From Anaerolineae bacterium (lineage in GTDB: Bacteria > Chloroflexota > Anaerolineae > B4-G1 > SLSP01), in NCBI GenBank assembly GCA_021107605.1, contig JAIOSN010000208.1:1-17050 (forward strand): a DNA stretch of 17,050 nucleotides. Direction: 5' to 3'. Every line of letters starts with the position of its first letter. The first letter of the stretch is position 1. Of this stretch, positions 14,441-17,050 are shown one piece after another. Under the pieces are notes generated by a model, which saw only the letters and a list, made by a program, of their open reading frames with translations, did not search any database and was not told where the DNA came from. A program made the translations under genes and the position numbers.

Positions 14441-15208
14441 TTAGATCGGATAGTATGCCCTGGTAGGGATTCCGGTGCGCGCCTCCACTTGTTTGGCGAT
14501 GCGTTCTAGCTCATAGGGCAAGACGCGCTTTAGACGTTCATCCGGGACTGGATAGTCGGTGCTGTAAAGCTGTATCTGCTCTGGTTTGATCTCGGAGAGC
14601 GTGGCGATCCAGGCGTTGAGCGAACTCTCATCGGAGTTGCTCAACGCGCCGGCCACCAGCATACTCTGGATGGTGAGCCGGGACACTTGTTTTAAGCCGG
14701 TGACTATTTGCGCGAAGGTGACTTCCGGGACAGGGGCGTCAATGCGGGCCAGGGTTTGGGGATCGCCGGCATCTAGTTTGAGGAGCGGTGCGTCGAAGAG
14801 TGAGAGGCTCTCTATGATTTCTGGGCGGTGGAGGGTGGTGGCGTTGGAGAAGAGAGCCAGTTTGACATGGGGCGCTAGCTCGTCGCGCAGCTCTTTCACC
14901 TGGGCGGCGATAGCGGGGAAATCTGGATGGAGGGTCGGTTCGCCGTTGCCGGAAAAGGTCAGGTACGCTAGCGCGTGCTCTTTGCGCAGTGCTTGTTCGA
15001 TGGCGGTTAAGACCGCGGTGACGGTGGGGAAATCTTCGCGGGGTGGGTGCAGGGTTTTGAGAGTAGTGTATCCGTAATGACAGTAATGGCAATCGAAGGA
15101 GCAGGTTTTGTACTCCGTGGGGAGCAAATTTATGCCTAATGAACGGCCCAGCCGGCGTGAGAAGAGTGGGCCGTAGATGATCCCCTTTTCTAATGGTAAA
15201 ACTTTCAT
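14441..15208 (-). CDS. Radical SAM protein, COG0731-like (wyosine-synthase-related)
   Basis: 255 residues; aaaggaac precedes the ATG on the minus strand. The radical SAM cysteines are C36, C40 and C43 in CSFDCHYCHYG, which would bind the 4Fe-4S cluster that cleaves S-adenosylmethionine. The opening YGPLFSRRLGRSLGINLLP and the glycine motif YLTFSGNGEPTLHP are hallmarks of the COG0731 group, named after archaeal tRNA-wyosine enzymes. Bacterial members are of unknown function, since bacteria generally lack wyosine. LFSNATTL and LLKLDAGDPQTLARID are the usual later strands of the partial TIM barrel. It lacks the flavodoxin domain found in eukaryotic TYW1. No operon partner is adjacent: a repeat element lies downstream and a repeat-rich spacer upstream. 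Family is firm; substrate unknown. Confidence 0.92.
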   Translation of the reverse strand: MKVLPLEKGIIYGPLFSRRLGRSLGINLLPTEYKTCSFDCHYCHYGYTTLKTLHPPREDFPTVTAVLTAIEQALRKEHALAYLTFSGNGEPTLHPDFPAIAAQVKELRDELAPHVKLALFSNATTLHRPEIIESLSLFDAPLLKLDAGDPQTLARIDAPVPEVTFAQIVTGLKQVSRLTIQSMLVAGALSNSDESSLNAWIATLSEIKPEQIQLYSTDYPVPDERLKRVLPYELERIAKQVEARTGIPTRAYYPI

Positions 15209-15333
15209 CTGGTTCCTTTCTGGATAGTGATGGTTAGCTACCTGTTAATTTTACCACAGTTGTCTCTCATTATCTGCGTGGTGTGCTTCCCCTAAGCGTA
15301 AGCTTTGGCTCTACTAAAAAACCAAGATTTTTT

Positions 15334-15455
15334 CCCACAAAGGCACGAAGGCGCAAAGATTTAAAAATTAATCTTAAGAAGATTAACTCTTTGACCGATA
15401 TTATTAAATATTTTCAACTTAATACTAAATTTTTTGCTTAGCGTCTTAGTGGCGA
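15334..15455. repeat. Inverted repeat of the 'cacaaaggcacgaaggcgcaaag' class
   Basis: The left arm (15334-15358, cccacaaaggcacgaaggcg and onward) and right arm (about 15437-15455, ttagcgtcttagtggcga) are imperfect reverse complements around an AT-rich core of about 75 bases with no ORF. It belongs to the same broad class as 2181-2202 and 2374-2412. The surrounding spacer, 15209-15533, holds no gene. Confidence 0.55.
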
Positions 15456-15539
15456 ATTAGCTTATTTCAGTGAGGTCAAGCCTTAATTCCGTAAAATTGC
15501 TTTCAGTTTGTTTTATGCTACACTTTCGGAGGTTCAGTT

Positions 15540-15641
15540 ATGGAAGTCGGTTGGGGATGTGTAGTTGGGTTCTCCGGCCAGTTGAGGGGGGCTAGAGCGC
15601 GGGAAGCGGGAGGTACGTTTTATCAAGCTTCCCTTTGGTGA
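15540..15641 (+). CDS. 33-codon ORF with a strong ribosome site (doubtful gene)
   Basis: The ATG at 15540 lies 7 bases after cggagg (15527-15532). The product, MEVGWGCVVGFSGQLRGARA and onward to LW, has no domain I recognise. A TATGCT hexamer lies at 15514-15519, but no matching -35 box is seen. It could be a leader peptide, a real small protein, or the remains of a gene. The DNA from here to 15790 is GC-rich and gene-like in feel but has no longer frame. Confidence 0.25.
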   Translation: MEVGWGCVVGFSGQLRGARAREAGGTFYQASLW

Positions 15642-15790
15642 GAAGCTGACGCCGGAAGCGGGGTTGCCAATGAGGAGAGGCCATGCTGTAATCTTCCCCC
15701 GAAAAATAAAAGTAGTCGGGAGACCACGGGCGCTAGCGTGCGCGCCTGGGCAGAAAAATGTTAATTGCTAATTGAGGAGGTAATGGAATT

Positions 15791-16699
15791 ATGGACGGTG
15801 GAGAGAGTGTGGTGAAACGACGTTTTTGGTGGGGGTTGGGGGCCGGGACTCTGGCCATGCTTTATTTCTTGCGGCGGGAGCAGCGGCGCCGGAATTTGCC
15901 GCCGGTACAGGCGGAGCCGGAGCAGGCGCGCTATGCGCTGGTTACGGGGGCTTCTAGCGGGATCGGGGCGGCTTATGCGCTCCGGTTGGCCAACGAGGGG
16001 TACAATCTGATCTTGGTGGCGCGGCGTGAGGAACGGTTGCAGGCGCTGGCGACGGAGATCAAGCGGCATTGTAATGTTGAGGCGCGGGTTTTGGTGGCTG
16101 ATTTGGCTACTCCGCAGGGCCAGGCGCAGGTGGAGCGGGCTATCACCGAGACTGAGTCGCTGGATGTGTTGGTGAATAATGCGGGGTTTGGTAGTCAAGG
16201 GGATTTTGCGGGCAGTGAGTTGCCGGAGCAGGTGGCGATGCACTCGTTACACGTCTTGGCTCCGATGCGTTTTACTCGGGCTGCGCTGCCGCAGATGTTA
16301 GCGCGGGGCCGGGGGAGTATTGTGAATGTCGCGTCGTTGATGGCGTTTTATCCGTTGCCGGGTCAGGTGAGCTACAGTGCGACCAAAACGTATCTCAAAA
16401 CTTTCACCGAGGCGCTCGCGTTGGAGTTGCGGGGAACGGGGGTGCGGGTACAGGTGCTCTGTCCTGGCTTCACGCGCACGGAGTTTCAGCTGAGGGCTGA
16501 TATGGAGGCTAGCAATTTACCAGATTTTGTCTGGATGTCGGCGACCAGGGTGGTGGAGCAATCGTTCCGTGATTTGCAATACGGCGAGGTGGTTTCGGTG
16601 CCCGGTTGGGGATACCGGTTGTTGGCGGCGCTGGCGTGTTTTGTACCGCGTCCGTGGTTGTACTATGTGGGCGTGGTGATGCGGGATTGGCGAGATTAG
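15791..16699 (+). CDS. Membrane-anchored short-chain dehydrogenase/reductase
   Basis: 302 residues; the ATG follows gaggagg by 10 bases. Residues 12-27 (FWWGLGAGTLAMLYFL) form one membrane segment after a short charged tip, then an Arg-rich stretch, so the catalytic domain probably lies in the cytoplasm. The Rossmann nucleotide site is TGASSGIG (52-59). VARREERL (77-84), with basic residues after the second strand, suggests NADP(H). NNAG is at 129-132 and the catalytic set is Ser182, Tyr195 and Lys199 (YSATK). CPGFTRTEF (224-232) is the usual SDR loop. A C-terminal hydrophobic stretch (LLAALACFVPRPWLYYVGVVM) may also touch the membrane. It is closest in style to the COG0300 DltE-like SDRs, some of which act on lipid or steroid-like ketones; the substrate here cannot be told. 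It forms a single-gene unit with its own terminator. Confidence 0.93.
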   Translation: MDGGESVVKRRFWWGLGAGTLAMLYFLRREQRRRNLPPVQAEPEQARYALVTGASSGIGAAYALRLANEGYNLILVARREERLQALATEIKRHCNVEARVLVADLATPQGQAQVERAITETESLDVLVNNAGFGSQGDFAGSELPEQVAMHSLHVLAPMRFTRAALPQMLARGRGSIVNVASLMAFYPLPGQVSYSATKTYLKTFTEALALELRGTGVRVQVLCPGFTRTEFQLRADMEASNLPDFVWMSATRVVEQSFRDLQYGEVVSVPGWGYRLLAALACFVPRPWLYYVGVVMRDWRD

Positions 16700-16719
16700 C
16701 TGATTGCTTTTGCGACGTT

Positions 16720-16756
16720 AGCCCTCCGGTTTCTCTCAGAAACCGGAGGGCTTTTT
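16720..16756 (+). terminator. Strong rho-independent terminator after the SDR gene
   Basis: agccctccggttt (16720-16732) pairs perfectly with aaaccggagggct (16740-16752) around the 7-base loop ctctcag, followed by five T. It lies 20 bases past the SDR stop and just before the end of the convergent minus-strand gene, where the stem could also slow transcription from the other side. Confidence 0.95.
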
Positions 16757-16771
16757 GGTGAGCGGGGGGGC

Positions 16772-17050
16772 TTAGTTGATGATAATTGAGCCGGAACCTT
16801 GATCTATCTCCAACTCGATTTGGTAGTCGGCGGTGTCGTAGTTCTCTGTTTCCCAGCGCCCATCGCCGGTTCGCGTGCCGGCTACCAGCCGGAAGCGTGC
16901 AGCGGGGCGGAAGGAGCCGCTGCCGCTATCCAAGTCGATGCGCAGCCCTACTTTTTCGGGGAGGGTGATGACCAGTCGTCCGGAGCCGCCGAACATCAGG
17001 CCGGAGAAAGTGCTGGCGGCCGGAAGTCGCAGTTCCACCTGGCCGGAGCC
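16772..17050 (-). CDS. C-terminal end of a DUF4097-like beta-repeat ('toastrack') protein, partial
   Basis: The minus-strand frame is open from the window edge to TAA at 16772-16774, giving 92 visible residues. A GTG at 17036-17038 could act as a start, but the sequence before it (GSGQ) continues the same repeat pattern, so the gene most likely begins outside the window. The visible part is all short beta-strand repeats with Gly-Ser turns: GSGQVELRLP, FGGSGRLVITLP, LRIDLDSGSGSF, and the end YQIELEIDQGSGSIIIN. This matches the style of DUF4097/LiaF-like C-terminal domains that follow membrane segments in envelope-stress or transcription-linked proteins. The family assignment is from pattern only, and the N-terminal half that would settle it is missing. 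Confidence 0.7.
   Translation of the reverse strand, partial: GSGQVELRLPAASTFSGLMFGGSGRLVITLPEKVGLRIDLDSGSGSFRPAARFRLVAGTRTGDGRWETENYDTADYQIELEIDQGSGSIIIN

Overview
The window looks like a chromosomal stretch from a Chloroflexota bacterium, most likely Anaerolineae-like. This rests on secreted proteins ending in a short '-YLPLVLK'/'-YLPVIQR' tail, DUF11 and FG-GAP modules, a solute-binding lipoprotein with a Thr/Pro/Val linker after the lipobox, and intergenic DNA full of palindromic repeats. It is an inference from protein style; no 16S rRNA gene is present. Composition is moderate in GC, with a GC-richer patch at about 10,080-12,440.

Layout. (1) 1-1021, minus: the N-terminal part of a large secreted PA14-RHS protein that runs off the left edge. 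It has a TAA exactly where its N-terminus should begin. (2) 1350-1460: a tRNA-Gln(TTG)-like gene with a good 3' half and an unpaired 5' half, followed by a strong terminator. (3) 1529-2038: a small membrane-anchored protein. (4) 2039-2566: repeat-filled spacer ending in a near-consensus sigma70 promoter. (5) 2567-8859: a complete peptide ABC importer operon in the order D-F-A-B-C. It has a stable hairpin after the binding-protein gene and a terminator at 8883-8922. (6) 9137-12441: two coupled secreted-protein genes, an 'HTSHGSQ' domain protein and an eight-repeat FG-GAP protein. Both end in DUF11 plus the same kind of C-terminal tail. (7) 12589-14160, minus: an AAA-ATPase-like/PD-(D/E)XK nuclease protein. 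(8) 14290-14432: a palindrome-bounded repeat element. (9) 14441-15208, minus: a COG0731-type radical SAM protein. (10) 15209-15790: spacer with repeats and a 33-codon ORF. (11) 15791-16699: a membrane-anchored short-chain dehydrogenase with a textbook terminator. (12) 16772-17050, minus: the C-terminal end of a DUF4097-like beta-repeat protein.

How it works together. The importer would take up peptides or other short solutes, with the lipoprotein delivering ligand to OppB/OppC and OppD/OppF powering transport. The 9137-12441 pair is probably exported and displayed or released together. The remaining genes look like independent units separated by repeats.

The least explained material is the family of elements bounded by AGACCTC-N-GAGGTCT palindromes. 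Two of these sit inside unrelated outer inverted repeats and one lies directly behind a terminator, as if they target hairpins. The other is the HTSHGSQ/FG-GAP pair with a shared tail. No CRISPR array, rRNA gene or intact insertion sequence was seen.
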